Shown here piece by piece: positions 17,041-25,451 of a DNA stretch of 64,000 nt. Position numbers and translations under genes: made by a program. Positions within the stretch are counted from its first letter, which is position 1. Each line of letters begins with the position of its first letter. Under the pieces are notes generated by a model, which saw only the letters and a list, made by a program, of their open reading frames with translations, did no database searches and was not told the DNA's origin. The stretch is from Polaribacter sp. Hel1_33_78 (GTDB lineage: Bacteria > Bacteroidota > Bacteroidia > Flavobacteriales > Flavobacteriaceae): NCBI RefSeq assembly GCF_900106075.1, contig NZ_LT629794.1, positions 2,212,001-2,276,000 of the forward strand. The letters run 5' to 3'.

Positions 17041-18288
17041 ATGACAGACGAAACTAATTCTAATTTAATTGATCCGGATTTTATTGCTATAAGACCACTT
17101 ATTCAATTTAATAATCCATGGAGAAACAACTACTTTAACCAACTAACGAATACTGAAATTAGCCTAGAAGGCTCAGGCAATATTAATCTAAAAAATGTTG
17201 ACAATAGAAGGTTATTATATAACCCTAGATACAAAAAAAGAGATCCAGAAATATTTGACTCAAAAAATATAGATACAAAAGAATTCATATATGAAAAAAA
17301 TAGTCTGCAAACAATAAATTTTTATACAAAAAAAATTATTAAAGACGGTCATTGGGATTTAGCACCTCTTTTAGAAAAAAACTTAATAAGGTCGAAAAAA
17401 ATTGAATACATCAACAACAAAGTAAGTTTAATAGAGACCTATATCTACAGTAAAGGAAAATGTAGAATACAAAATCAAGCTTTATTTGGAAAAGGGAATT
17501 CACCTGAATACAAACACTTTATAGAGACATCTTATGTACACAATGATCAAAGTGGCGGTATCAAATTAATAAAATACTACAACAAAATATATACTACGGA
17601 TAATGAAGAAAAGAGTATTGAGTTTAACAATGGACTAGAATCAAATAGCACCACTAGGAAATTCAAATTAATTTTAGGTAAAAAAAGGATAATAGAAGAA
17701 GTGAAAACCGAGAATCAAAAAATAATCTATCACCTTAAAAGTATATATAACGTTACAGGCACAGGTTATACACGCATTACAACTAACTTCATAGATCCTA
17801 AATTTTCATTAAAAGAAGTTTTTAACAATAAAGATCAAATTATTGAAAAAGGAATTTTTGAAAAAGATCCAGGAACAAATTTTGATTATTATTTAATATA
17901 TAATAAAATAACGTATTATCAAGATTATATCTTGATAAAAGAATATAGGAATGTTACTTTATCCTCTATAAACCGAGAAAAAAGCCTTGTAAGAGAAATA
18001 AAACTATTAAAAGATTCATTTAACAATCAAATTAGATATAAAGCACAAATTGGCTTGAATGATAAAGTTTTATTTTACAGCACTGTACATGAAGACTATT
18101 TAGAAAACAAAATTTTTACTGAATATATATATGAAAATGGTAAAGTTAAAGATCAAATAGAAGTATACTATCAAATTAATGATGATAACATAATAGAAAG
18201 AATAGAAGGGATAAGACATTCTCCAATAGAAGGACATCTATCAGGATTGATTTTTTTATATGTCAGAACTAATACTACTAGCGAATAA
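17041..18288 (+). CDS. uncharacterised 415-aa protein
   Basis: No signal peptide or membrane segment is visible. The sequence is rich in Tyr, Ile, Asn and Lys. It contains repeated strand-turn units such as NGKVKDQIEVYYQIND and ENQKIIYHLKSIYNV, loosely recalling MORN/YwqK-type antiparallel repeats. No family could be assigned. It starts 21 bp after the cassette boundary and is the only gene between R14 and R15. It is slightly less compact in codon use than its neighbours, with more GAT/CCT codons. Confidence 0.65.
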   Translation: MTDETNSNLIDPDFIAIRPLIQFNNPWRNNYFNQLTNTEISLEGSGNINLKNVDNRRLLYNPRYKKRDPEIFDSKNIDTKEFIYEKNSLQTINFYTKKIIKDGHWDLAPLLEKNLIRSKKIEYINNKVSLIETYIYSKGKCRIQNQALFGKGNSPEYKHFIETSYVHNDQSGGIKLIKYYNKIYTTDNEEKSIEFNNGLESNSTTRKFKLILGKKRIIEEVKTENQKIIYHLKSIYNVTGTGYTRITTNFIDPKFSLKEVFNNKDQIIEKGIFEKDPGTNFDYYLIYNKITYYQDYILIKEYRNVTLSSINREKSLVREIKLLKDSFNNQIRYKAQIGLNDKVLFYSTVHEDYLENKIFTEYIYENGKVKDQIEVYYQINDDNIIERIEGIRHSPIEGHLSGLIFLYVRTNTTSE

Positions 18289-18301
18289 ATAAACTATTTA
18301 C

Positions 18302-18423
18302 AACAATGGCTATAAGTAATTGCTTGTTCTCGTCTACTTTGGAAATTTCTATGGAATGTCCAAAGTAGTGCATACTTACAAAGTTAAGTGTTAATCCACG
18401 CAACTACTCATAGCCTAACCGTT
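18302..18423 (+). repeat. integron-like attC repeat R15
   Basis: Left boundary atttacaac matches GTTGTAAAT at 17020. Type F arms (GGCTATAAGTAATTGC with GCAACTACTCATAGCC) and a different centre with a longer hairpin around CTACTTTGGA / TCCAAAGTAG. The next cassette opens GTTGGCAGTA. Confidence 0.84.
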
Positions 18424-18452
18424 GGCAGTAATTAGACAGATTCAAGAATATT

Positions 18453-18896
18453 ATGAACTTTAAAACACTTTTTCATTATATAAGTTATCTACAATATCCA
18501 TTAATGCTAATTGGGTTATATTTTGCTTTCAAACCATATTTTCTAGGAATTGAACAATTACGAGAAAACCCTGATTTAATTTTTAAAAATCTAAACTCAT
18601 TATTGATTTTTATGGGACTTGGAGTAAGTTTTTCATCGTTACAAGACACTACTAAAACACAAAATAAGTTTTCGGAAAAAATTTGGAAAAACCCTAAAAA
18701 AGGTAAGCTTATGATTGCTTCCATAAGCCTTATGATTTTATTCTTTTTAACTTTTGGATTAATTGGATATTATTTCGCAAAAGTTGGAGTTCTAAAAGAA
18801 TTATCTATTGGAATTATTGTTTTAGGGTTAGGAATGTTTGGTTTTTTAAAAGCAGCAATTGAAATGTTTGAAAATCACAGAACAGATAAAAAATAA
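18453..18896 (+). CDS. small multi-pass membrane protein
   Basis: A 147-aa protein with about four transmembrane segments (residues 14-32, 48-62, 91-113, 119-136) and short polar loops. The loop after helix 2 reads SSLQDTTKTQNK. No family is recognised. It shares its cassette with the frameshifted small gene that follows 19 bp later. Confidence 0.65.
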   Translation: MNFKTLFHYISYLQYPLMLIGLYFAFKPYFLGIEQLRENPDLIFKNLNSLLIFMGLGVSFSSLQDTTKTQNKFSEKIWKNPKKGKLMIASISLMILFFLTFGLIGYYFAKVGVLKELSIGIIVLGLGMFGFLKAAIEMFENHRTDKK

Positions 18897-18915
18897 TTAA
18901 ACTGAATAGAAAGAA

Positions 18916-19115
18916 ATGAGTGAAAACAAAAATAAACCATTGAAAGTATTTTTTTAACAATTGGTGTAATTGGGACTATTGATGGTATATTTCTAGCAGT
19001 AAATGGAAATAAAATTATGGGAATATCTGGTTCAATAGCAAGTGCTGGAATTACTATAAAAGGAATTAACGATATTAGAAAAGAAAAAAATAACTACTGC
19101 CAACATCGTATATAA
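18916..19115 (+). pseudogene. frameshifted small membrane protein
   Basis: An ATG at 18916 opens MSENKNKPLKVF and then meets a stop inside a run of seven T (about 18949-18955). With one more T the frame would continue through TIGVIGTIDGIFLAVNGNK and a Gly/Ile-rich helix to NYCQHRI, using a stop in repeat R16. It is either a recent inactivation or a slippage-dependent gene. The preserved downstream frame of about 50 codons favours a recent event. Function unknown. Confidence 0.6.
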
Positions 19116-19226
19116 TTTATTGCTAGTTCTAGCCTACTTACGAAAGTCCTCGCGGACTTTCTTTGACTGTAATTATTTGCTAAATTTAGTGCTTAAACAC
19201 AGCAACTAATCTTGTACAACCACGTT
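19102..19226 (+). repeat. integron-like attC repeat R16 (chimeric arms)
   Basis: Left boundary tactgccaac matches GTTGGCAGTA at 18421. The left arm is type A (GTATATAATTTATTGC) but the right arm is type D (GCAACTAATCTTGTAC), so the stem pairs poorly. The next cassette opens GTTAGGCAC. Confidence 0.85.
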
Positions 19227-19240
19227 AGGCACAAGAACTC

Positions 19241-19648
19241 ATGACAATGAAAAAAAAAGAAATTATAAAATTTTTTAGTTGGTTTTCTATAATCGTAGGA
19301 ATTTTTCATTTCATATTAGAAACTTGGTTTCATTTTAAATTTGTACAATCCATTATTCAATTATTTTGTGATTATATTGGAATTTCATTACTAATATTTG
19401 CAGGAATTACAGTTCTGAAAAATATAAATGGAAAAGGACTTCTATGTGGAGCTTGGGGCTACATTTTCTGCTTAAATTATAGAGCTTTCGCTTGGAGAAT
19501 GGACGAATTTATTGCAAAAACGTCCAGTAATTCAACTGATAACACATTAATAATCTTAAGTTTTACTTTGTTTTTTTCTTTTATTGCCTTTATATATTCT
19601 TTAATAATCTGCTATCCGAATGAAAAAAAACAGAAAAATACAATATAG
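19241..19648 (+). CDS. small multi-pass membrane protein
   Basis: A 135-aa protein with four predicted transmembrane helices (about residues 10-28, 38-58, 65-82, 101-124). The start could also be the ATG at 19247. It overlaps the following membrane-protein gene by 29 bp, and the two have similar size and layout, including a central Gly/Trp motif (CGAWGYIF here, IAGWSLTV there). They may therefore be diverged relatives acting together. No family is recognised. Confidence 0.68.
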   Translation: MTMKKKEIIKFFSWFSIIVGIFHFILETWFHFKFVQSIIQLFCDYIGISLLIFAGITVLKNINGKGLLCGAWGYIFCLNYRAFAWRMDEFIAKTSSNSTDNTLIILSFTLFFSFIAFIYSLIICYPNEKKQKNTI

Positions 19649-20027
19649 ATTAAACTCTTATTTAGCAATTCTTTTAGCATTAGGCTTAATAATTGGTGAG
19701 ACGATAAGAAGATATGGGGAATGGGGATTTTGGGCAAGATGGATTGATGATTATATTATGGGATTATTGTTAATTATTCCAGCTATTTTAGTATTCAAGA
19801 ACAAGAACTTTGGGAAAAAACTTTTAATTGCTGGTTGGAGTTTAACTGTTGGAATGACTTACGGTAGTTTTTTTAGTAAAATATCGCCGAATGCTAAAGA
19901 GTTTCAAACAAATATAGAAGCTAATTCATTAGTATTTTTAATCGGATTAGCATTTATAACATCAATAATAGGATTAATTTGGATTTTATTACTCGAATCG
20001 AAAAATCCAGTGCCTAACAATGTATAA
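19620..20027 (+). CDS. small multi-pass membrane protein, paired with the preceding gene
   Basis: A 135-aa protein with four hydrophobic helices. The residues RYGEWGFWARWIDDYIMGLLLI resemble part of the partner gene 29 bp upstream, with which it overlaps. The frame runs into repeat R17, whose first bases supply the ending PNNV and the stop codon. Function unknown. Overlap implies translational coupling. Confidence 0.66.
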   Translation: MKKNRKIQYRLNSYLAILLALGLIIGETIRRYGEWGFWARWIDDYIMGLLLIIPAILVFKNKNFGKKLLIAGWSLTVGMTYGSFFSKISPNAKEFQTNIEANSLVFLIGLAFITSIIGLIWILLLESKNPVPNNV

Positions 20028-20139
20028 AATTAATTGCTGTTTCTAGCCTATTTACGAAAGTCCGCGAGGATTTTCTATTCGGTTTTTATTTGTTAAATTT
20101 AGTGCTTAAAACACGCAACTAATCTTATACAATCACGTT
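20016..20139 (+). repeat. integron-like attC repeat R17
   Basis: Left boundary gtgcctaac matches GTTAGGCAC at 19224. Type B arms. It gives the stop codon of the upstream gene. The next cassette opens GTTAGCAAC. Confidence 0.87.
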
Positions 20140-20169
20140 AGCAACAAGCTAAAAAAACATACAGATTTA

Positions 20170-20712
20170 ATGAAGAAATATATCAAAGCATTTTTTAAGG
20201 AGATAGTTCCAATAATAATTGGTATTCTAGTAGCTCTGTATATTAACAACTGGAATGAAAACAAAAAAGACGAAAAATATATAAATCAAATACTTTCTTC
20301 AATGAAAAAAGAATTGAAAGAGAGCAATCAAGATATAAAGGAAAAAATACCACAACAAAAAACACTTATCGACACCTTAGATTTTTACAAAAACAATGAT
20401 AAAATTTCTATATTCGATGTAATGATGAAAGTCAACGGAATTCAAATACCTAAAATTAGAATAAGTTCTTGGAAAGCTATTTCTAATTCAAAAATTGAAT
20501 TACTTGAATACAATAGAATTTCCGACTGGGCGAATATTGAAGAACAAAAAGAAATAATGTTATCAAAAACCCAATATTTAATGAATTTTCTTTATCCAAA
20601 CATAAAAGATACCAGTATTGAGAAAAAGGAACTTATTATGTTAATGATGCAGGATATTATAGTTTCAGAAAAAGATTTACAAGAGCAAATTGAGGGAATT
20701 ATTAAAGATTAA
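20170..20712 (+). CDS. DUF6090-like membrane-anchored protein
   Basis: A 180-aa protein with an N-terminal anchor IVPIIIGILVALYINNWNEN (residues 11-30) directly followed by a charged helical region. This layout, including INNWNE after the membrane helix, is shared by the DUF6090 proteins that are abundant in Flavobacteriia. The remainder probably forms a coiled, periplasm-facing helix bundle. The function of the family is unknown. Single-gene cassette between R17 and R18. Confidence 0.75.
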   Translation: MKKYIKAFFKEIVPIIIGILVALYINNWNENKKDEKYINQILSSMKKELKESNQDIKEKIPQQKTLIDTLDFYKNNDKISIFDVMMKVNGIQIPKIRISSWKAISNSKIELLEYNRISDWANIEEQKEIMLSKTQYLMNFLYPNIKDTSIEKKELIMLMMQDIIVSEKDLQEQIEGIIKD

Positions 20713-20791
20713 ATTTGATTACATTACATAATTAGAAAATAAAACTGAATTTTGATAAATACACTAAAACTGAACGAAAAAGCCAGTTGCT

Positions 20792-20916
20792 AACACCGTA
20801 CAAAATTAATTGCTTGCTTTTTGCTTACTTACGAAAATCCTCGCGGATTTTCTTTGTCAGTAATTATTTATTGAATTTAGTGCCAAATCACGCAACTAAT
20901 CTTGTACAAACACGTT
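20792..20916 (+). repeat. integron-like attC repeat R18
   Basis: Left boundary gttgctaac matches GTTAGCAAC at 20137. Type D arms (GTACAAAATTAATTGC with GCAACTAATCTTGTAC). The next cassette opens GTTACCTGT. Confidence 0.88.
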
Positions 20917-20938
20917 ACCTGTAATTGAAAAAACGCTA

Positions 20939-21445
20939 ATGAAAAAGTCACTCAAAATATTAATAATTCTATTCTTTATTTCATTCTCTGTATTTGGACA
21001 AAATAAATGGGCTGAAACCCATTCAATTGTGAATCCCGTGAAACTGAACAAAATAGAATTTTCTAATTTAACATCTGAAAAAGTCACAAGTCTATTTGGG
21101 GAACCGAACGAAATAACTACATATTGGAGTGAATATGATGACGAAAACATCTCATATTACGAATATGGAAAATCTTACTTTGCTTTTAGACCAAATAAAA
21201 ATCTTCATGATTTTGAAATTAGAGACAGAACGATTAATAATATTACTGTTAAAATAAATAATCACTCTGTCGGAGACTCTTTAGAAAATTTAAAGAAACA
21301 TTATTATAAATCAACTATAAATATGAGCAATAATGAAGTGAGTATTCATTTAGTAACATCTGATTTTTGTATATCCGGTAGCATTATAACATTTAAAATT
21401 GCGAATGAATCTATTAAATCAATGGAATTAATTAACTTGAATTAA
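20939..21445 (+). CDS. secreted protein of unknown function
   Basis: A 168-aa protein with a clear signal peptide (residues 1-20, ending SVFGQ). The mature part contains SLFGEPNEITTYWSEYDDENISYYEYGKS, a pattern seen in small periplasmic proteins with SmpA/OmlA-like or nuclease-inhibitor-like folds, but this is not strong enough to name. Single-gene cassette between R18 and R19. Confidence 0.68.
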   Translation: MKKSLKILIILFFISFSVFGQNKWAETHSIVNPVKLNKIEFSNLTSEKVTSLFGEPNEITTYWSEYDDENISYYEYGKSYFAFRPNKNLHDFEIRDRTINNITVKINNHSVGDSLENLKKHYYKSTINMSNNEVSIHLVTSDFCISGSIITFKIANESIKSMELINLN

Positions 21446-21456
21446 AAACAACAGGT

Positions 21457-21580
21457 AACACCGTATATAATTTATTGCTGGCTTCTTGCCTACTTACGAA
21501 AGTCCTCGTGGACTTCCTCGGTCGGTAATTATTTACAGAATTAGTAGCTTAAACACGCAACAAACCATATACCAAACGTT
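21457..21580 (+). repeat. integron-like attC repeat R19
   Basis: Left boundary acaggtaac matches GTTACCTGT at 20914. Type A arms. The right end is ACCAAACGTT, shortened by two bases. The next cassette opens GTTGTACAT. Confidence 0.86.
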
Positions 21581-21605
21581 GTACATAATTAAAAAAAAAC
21601 GAAAA

Positions 21606-22055
21606 ATGAAATTAATTACAAAAATTACACTAATAACTTTTTTTACTTTAATACATGGAAATATCTCGTATGGACAGGAAATTTCAAAAGAGATTTGGAA
21701 TTCAATTAAAGATGGAAAAACTGAAAATTTAGATGAGTTAATATCTAATGAGAATTTAGATAAATGCTACGAAATTAAAGGTAGTTCTTATAATTATTTA
21801 GCAATTAGTGTGAAATTAAAATCTTTAGAATCACTAAAATACTTTGTGAAAAGAAAAGCTAATTTAGAAGGAGAATGCACAGGAAAAACACCTTTAATGT
21901 ATGCCGTGAAATATGGGCAATTAGAATCTGTTAGGTGTTTACTTAAAAATGGAGCTGATTTAAATACAACAAATAATGGGAGAACAGCACTTGATTATGC
22001 TAAAAAATATGACAAGTCTGAAATTGAAAAGTTTTTGAAAGAATACAAATTGTAA
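21606..22055 (+). CDS. secreted ankyrin-repeat protein
   Basis: A 149-aa protein with a signal peptide (about residues 1-21, ending SYGQ) and three ankyrin units. The clearest are GKTPLMYAVKYGQLESVRCL followed by LLKNGADLNTTNNGRTALDY. Ankyrins bind other proteins, and this one would do so in the periplasm. The start at 21606 gives the signal peptide, whereas an upstream extension would begin inside repeat R19. Single-gene cassette. Confidence 0.85.
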   Translation: MKLITKITLITFFTLIHGNISYGQEISKEIWNSIKDGKTENLDELISNENLDKCYEIKGSSYNYLAISVKLKSLESLKYFVKRKANLEGECTGKTPLMYAVKYGQLESVRCLLKNGADLNTTNNGRTALDYAKKYDKSEIEKFLKEYKL

Positions 22056-22070
22056 TAAAAAACTATGTAC

Positions 22071-22194
22071 AACACCGTATATAATTTATTGCTAGTTCTA
22101 GCCTATTTACGAAAATCCTCGCGGATTTTCTATTCGGTTTGTATTTGCTAAATTAGGTGCTTAAAACACGCAACAAACCATATACAAACACGTT
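22071..22194 (+). repeat. integron-like attC repeat R20
   Basis: Left boundary atgtacaac matches GTTGTACAT at 21578. Type A arms, inner hairpin GAAAATCCTCGCGGATTTTC. The next cassette opens GTTGTAAAAC. Confidence 0.88.
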
Positions 22195-22331
22195 GTAAAA
22201 CATTTAGCAGAACTTCCAACTTAAAAGCTAATTGAATTGTTTTAAGGTTAAATTAACTTGAATTAAATCTTTCTTTAACATTTTAGAAAACAAAATACTA
22301 TATGTTTGAACTAAAGAATCAATTTCATATT

Positions 22332-23630
22332 ATGAAAAAAAATTATTTAATATTTGTAATACTATTTTCCTTATTCAATATTAATGGTCAAAATAATAAA
22401 ACTATAAAATGGATTAATGAAAATGCTATTGAAATTGAAGATGCAAACCCTGATTCTGAACTAATAGTTTTTAAAAATAATACACCTAATAAATTTGCAA
22501 ATGCTAAAGTTTTTGGATTCGGTGAAGCTACTCATCACGGAAAAGAGTTTTTTAATCTAAAAGCTAAATTTTTTAAATACTTAGTAAAAAATCATCATGT
22601 AAAAACTTTTATAATGGAAGAATCTTTTCCATCTGAATCAGGTATTAATGAATGGATTTCAGGAGGTAAGGGAGATATTAAAACAATTGCTAATAATTTT
22701 AGTATTGGACCTTGGTATTGTATAGAAATAGTAAACCTTATAAAATGGATGAGAGATTATAATTCAACTAAGAATAAAGATGAACAAGTTTATTTTTATG
22801 GAATGGACATTCAATATGTGAAAAATATCAATCTAAAAATTCGTGATTTTGTTCTTAGGAAGAAAATTCCTATTAGAGAAGAACTTCTAATTACTTTAGA
22901 CAAATGTGTAAATAAAAAAGTTGAATATGGGAAAAAATCAAATTGGGAGGAGATTCAAACTCCTAAACTGAATGAAATTGAAAATATTTTAATTGAATTT
23001 CAAAAAAAAAGTACGAATGAAAATATTAGTGAATTTAATTCAGCTATTAGAGCTTTGAATTATTTGAAAAAATATACTTACTATGTACAAAATCATTATA
23101 GTCAAGATAGAGATTTAAAGATGTATGAAAATGTTAAATGGATAATTGAAAATAAGTCAAAAAACGGAAAAGCATTTATTTGGGCTCATAATGAACATAT
23201 TAATAACAAAGGTTTTGGCAATTATAGTAAACGAAATATTTATAATTTAGGAAGACAATTAAAAGAATTTTATAAGAATGAATATTATAGTGTAGGATTT
23301 GATTTTGGTTCTGGAACAATACCAGGAATTAAAGTAGAAAATGGTAAGTTAAATGGTTGGAAACAATTTAAATTTAAAAAACCTTTTAATAGTACATATG
23401 CAGAAACACTTTTTAAATCAAACTTAGATATTTACTTTATTGATTTAAATAAAGCATTAAATAGTAATATTAAATCATTTTTTAAGAAAACAAGTAAACA
23501 ATTTAATTCTGGTGGTAATGGTTTTCAATCTAAAAAAAATAATTTAATGAATAAAAAATATTCTGAAATATATGACGGTTTGATTTTTGTAAAAAATTTA
23601 TCAATTTCAAACTCTAATTTAAATGAATAA
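22332..23630 (+). CDS. erythromycin esterase family protein
   Basis: A 432-aa secreted protein. The start at 22332 gives a signal peptide ending FNINGQ. The esterase family residues are present: FGEATHHGKEFF (Glu and His of the active site), FIMEESF (second Glu), FYGMDIQ, and FIWAHNEHI with the paired His. Ere enzymes hydrolyse the macrolide lactone. Most chromosomal homologues have other or unknown substrates, and this copy is predicted to be periplasmic, so resistance should not be assumed. Single-gene cassette, with 137 bp of apparently non-coding leader. Confidence 0.85.
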   Translation: MKKNYLIFVILFSLFNINGQNNKTIKWINENAIEIEDANPDSELIVFKNNTPNKFANAKVFGFGEATHHGKEFFNLKAKFFKYLVKNHHVKTFIMEESFPSESGINEWISGGKGDIKTIANNFSIGPWYCIEIVNLIKWMRDYNSTKNKDEQVYFYGMDIQYVKNINLKIRDFVLRKKIPIREELLITLDKCVNKKVEYGKKSNWEEIQTPKLNEIENILIEFQKKSTNENISEFNSAIRALNYLKKYTYYVQNHYSQDRDLKMYENVKWIIENKSKNGKAFIWAHNEHINNKGFGNYSKRNIYNLGRQLKEFYKNEYYSVGFDFGSGTIPGIKVENGKLNGWKQFKFKKPFNSTYAETLFKSNLDIYFIDLNKALNSNIKSFFKKTSKQFNSGGNGFQSKKNNLMNKKYSEIYDGLIFVKNLSISNSNLNE

Positions 23631-23643
23631 TTAAACGTTTTAC

Positions 23644-23769
23644 AACACCGTGTAAAAAAAATTGCTGGTAAAAGCCTACTTACGAAAATCCTCTCGGATT
23701 TTCTTGGTTGGTGTTTTATTTACTAACTTCATTGCCTAAACCACGCAACTTTCCTTACACAAGCACGTT
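23644..23769 (+). repeat. integron-like attC repeat R21
   Basis: Left boundary gttttacaac matches GTTGTAAAAC at 22192. Type C arms. The next cassette opens GTTAGGTGTA. Confidence 0.88.
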
Positions 23770-23808
23770 AGGTGTAATTACCCACAAACCTCTGAAAACT
23801 AAATAAAA

Positions 23809-23839
23809 TTTGGAAAATCAAAAAATAGTTGTACATTTG
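23809..23839 (+). promoter_or_regulatory. consensus Bacteroidota promoter of the PadR cassette
   Basis: TTTG at 23809-23812, exactly 19 bases, then TACATTTG at 23832-23839. This is a full match to the TTTG-N19-TAnnTTTG primary sigma consensus, and shows that at least this cassette carries its own promoter. Confidence 0.75.
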
Positions 23840-23861
23840 TATTATACAAGTTGAATAATAC
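23839..23861. promoter_or_regulatory. palindromic operator, probable PadR site
   Basis: GTATTAT-9 bases-ATAATAC is a perfect 7-bp inverted repeat. It overlaps the end of the -7 box and the transcription start of the PadR gene, as expected for autorepression. Confidence 0.65.
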
Positions 23862-23870
23862 TATTTGAAT

Positions 23871-24233
23871 ATGACAAAAAACATACTACCTGATTTACTA
23901 TCTTCTTGGGAGGAAACTTATAAAAAAGGACAACTTACTTTATGGATATTTCTTGCATTGAAAGATGGACAAAAATATGTGGATGAAATTAAGGAATTTA
24001 TAGAAAGTAAATCCAAAAACACAATTAACTGCGAAGAACAAAGTCTTTATAGAAATTTGCGGAAATATGAACATATTGACGTAGTAACATTTGAAAATAA
24101 AAAAGGAAATAAAGGACCTGATAGAAAATACTACTTCTTGACCAAAATGGGAAATGAATTACTTGAAAAATTTATCGAAAGAAATATAGAACTGTTCTTT
24201 TCAACTGAAATAAAGAACATTTTAAAAAAATAA
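23871..24233 (+). CDS. PadR family transcriptional regulator
   Basis: A 120-aa winged-helix protein. Its features are GQLTLWIFLALKDGQKYVDEIKEFI, then EEQSLYRNLRKYEHIDVV and the wing KGPDRKYYFLTKMGNELLEKF, which fit PadR. A TTG two codons upstream (23865) is an alternative start. It has its own consensus promoter and operator and is followed 5 bp later by a membrane-protein gene in the same cassette. PadR-membrane-protein pairs are common in Gram-positives and Bacteroidota, and the regulator typically represses the pair. Confidence 0.86.
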   Translation: MTKNILPDLLSSWEETYKKGQLTLWIFLALKDGQKYVDEIKEFIESKSKNTINCEEQSLYRNLRKYEHIDVVTFENKKGNKGPDRKYYFLTKMGNELLEKFIERNIELFFSTEIKNILKK

Positions 24234-24238
24234 AAAAT

Positions 24239-24661
24239 ATGAAAACATTAATAACAAAGAACTTACTGAAATTTACATTAGCAACAATTTTATTGACAAT
24301 ATTATTCCGAATTGGATTAAGTACATCAATTACTAATAAAATGACTTTGGCAGTTATTATTTGCTCAATTGTTTATGGAATTCTAATGTGGTTTAACGGA
24401 AATTACTTTGGTAGAAAAGAATATGAATATCTTCCAATTTATCATATCGGGTTTAGATTTCATCTTTCGACATTTTTAGCGCATAATATAGTTTCAGTAT
24501 TATGGTTTGTATTTGCCTTTGAATCGAAATATGAAAATATTAAAGTAATTTATATAACAGCTTTAATTTGGTCAGTCATTTTAATTATACATTTGATTTA
24601 TTATCTTTCGGTTAGAAAAGAAACAATCAAGAATTTAGATAAGGAAAATCTGTTTGAATAA
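24239..24661 (+). CDS. small membrane protein partnered with PadR
   Basis: A 140-aa protein with four predicted transmembrane helices (about residues 10-27, 33-52, 78-98, 105-125). The loop GNYFGRKEYEYLPIYHIGFRFHLSTFLAHN contains three histidines. No family is recognised. It starts 5 bp after the PadR stop, so it belongs to the same transcript and is probably controlled by the operator at 23839-23861. Confidence 0.72.
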   Translation: MKTLITKNLLKFTLATILLTILFRIGLSTSITNKMTLAVIICSIVYGILMWFNGNYFGRKEYEYLPIYHIGFRFHLSTFLAHNIVSVLWFVFAFESKYENIKVIYITALIWSVILIIHLIYYLSVRKETIKNLDKENLFE

Positions 24662-24673
24662 AAAACTACACCT

Positions 24674-24797
24674 AACACCGTGTAAAAAAAATTGCTGGTA
24701 AAAGCCTACTTACGAAAGTCCTTGCGGACTTTCTATCTGTGATTTATTTGCTAACCTTAATGCTTAAAACACGCAACTAATCTTATACAAACACGTT
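24674..24797 (+). repeat. integron-like attC repeat R22 (chimeric arms)
   Basis: Left boundary tacacctaac matches GTTAGGTGTA at 23767. Left arm type C (GTGTAAAAAAAATTGC), right arm type B (GCAACTAATCTTATAC): a mosaic repeat. The next cassette opens GTTGTAAAAC. Confidence 0.85.
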
Positions 24798-24821
24798 GTA
24801 AAACATTAAAGAAAAAACTGA

Positions 24822-25286
24822 ATGAAATCTATATTAACAATTTTATTAATTCTAGCCATGGGAATTTCAAGTTATGCTCAAAATCAGAATTCTGAAATAA
24901 GCATAATGAAAACTGAAAAGCCAATTTTAATAATAAACGACACAATAATTGGAAGTGTTGATTTATTAAATAAAATATCATCTGACAAAGTTATGGAACT
25001 CAATATTTTTAAAGAAAGAAAATTAGGCAAGACATACCTATTTATAGAAAACGAAAAAAACGCAGGAATTATAAAAGCGAATATTAATCACGAATTTAAA
25101 ATCAAATCGCAAAAGGAATTGAATAGCTTTTTTGGACTGAGTGAGGAAAATGATATTTATGTTAACGGATATTTAATTGAAAATAAGAATCAAAATATAT
25201 CATCTGAAAGCATGGTTGGAATTAAATTAATAAAAGCTGACAATTTTAGAGTTAAAAAACCTGTTTTGAATATCGAAGTTGAATAA
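24822..25286 (+). CDS. secreted protein of unknown function
   Basis: A 154-aa protein with a signal peptide (residues 1-19, ending SSYAQ). The mature part is polar, with a possible repeated beta pattern (KPILIINDTIIGSVDLLNKI). No family is recognised. Single-gene cassette between R22 and R23. Confidence 0.68.
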   Translation: MKSILTILLILAMGISSYAQNQNSEISIMKTEKPILIINDTIIGSVDLLNKISSDKVMELNIFKERKLGKTYLFIENEKNAGIIKANINHEFKIKSQKELNSFFGLSEENDIYVNGYLIENKNQNISSESMVGIKLIKADNFRVKKPVLNIEVE

Positions 25287-25297
25287 TAACGTTTTAC

Positions 25298-25441
25298 AAC
25301 ACCGTATAAAATTAATTGCTGGTTTTAGCCAATTTACGAAAGTCCTCGCGGACTTTCTACCTTGCCTGCGGCAGGCAGGTCTGTGTTTTATTTGCTAACT
25401 TTAGTGCTTAAAACACGCAACAAACCATATACAACAACGTT
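25298..25441 (+). repeat. integron-like attC repeat R23 (chimeric, with inserted palindrome)
   Basis: Left boundary gttttacaac matches GTTGTAAAAC at 24795. Left arm type B, right arm type A (GCAACAAACCATATAC). A 22-bp GC-rich palindrome is inserted after the inner hairpin, making this repeat 144 bp. The next cassette opens GTTAGGCAAC. Confidence 0.85.
25359..25380. repeat. GC-rich mini-palindrome inside R23
   Basis: TGCCTGCGGCAGGCA framed by ACCT and AGGT. An identical insertion sits at the same place of R42 (62099-62120). Similar short palindromes are scattered in Flavobacteriaceae genomes, by recollection. Confidence 0.7.
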
Positions 25442-25451
25442 AGGCAACATT

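Noticed and set aside
18302..18423. tRNA or riboswitch in the type F repeats
   Set aside because: The fold is the same arm and hairpin plan as the other repeats, and no tRNA arms or known aptamer core are present.
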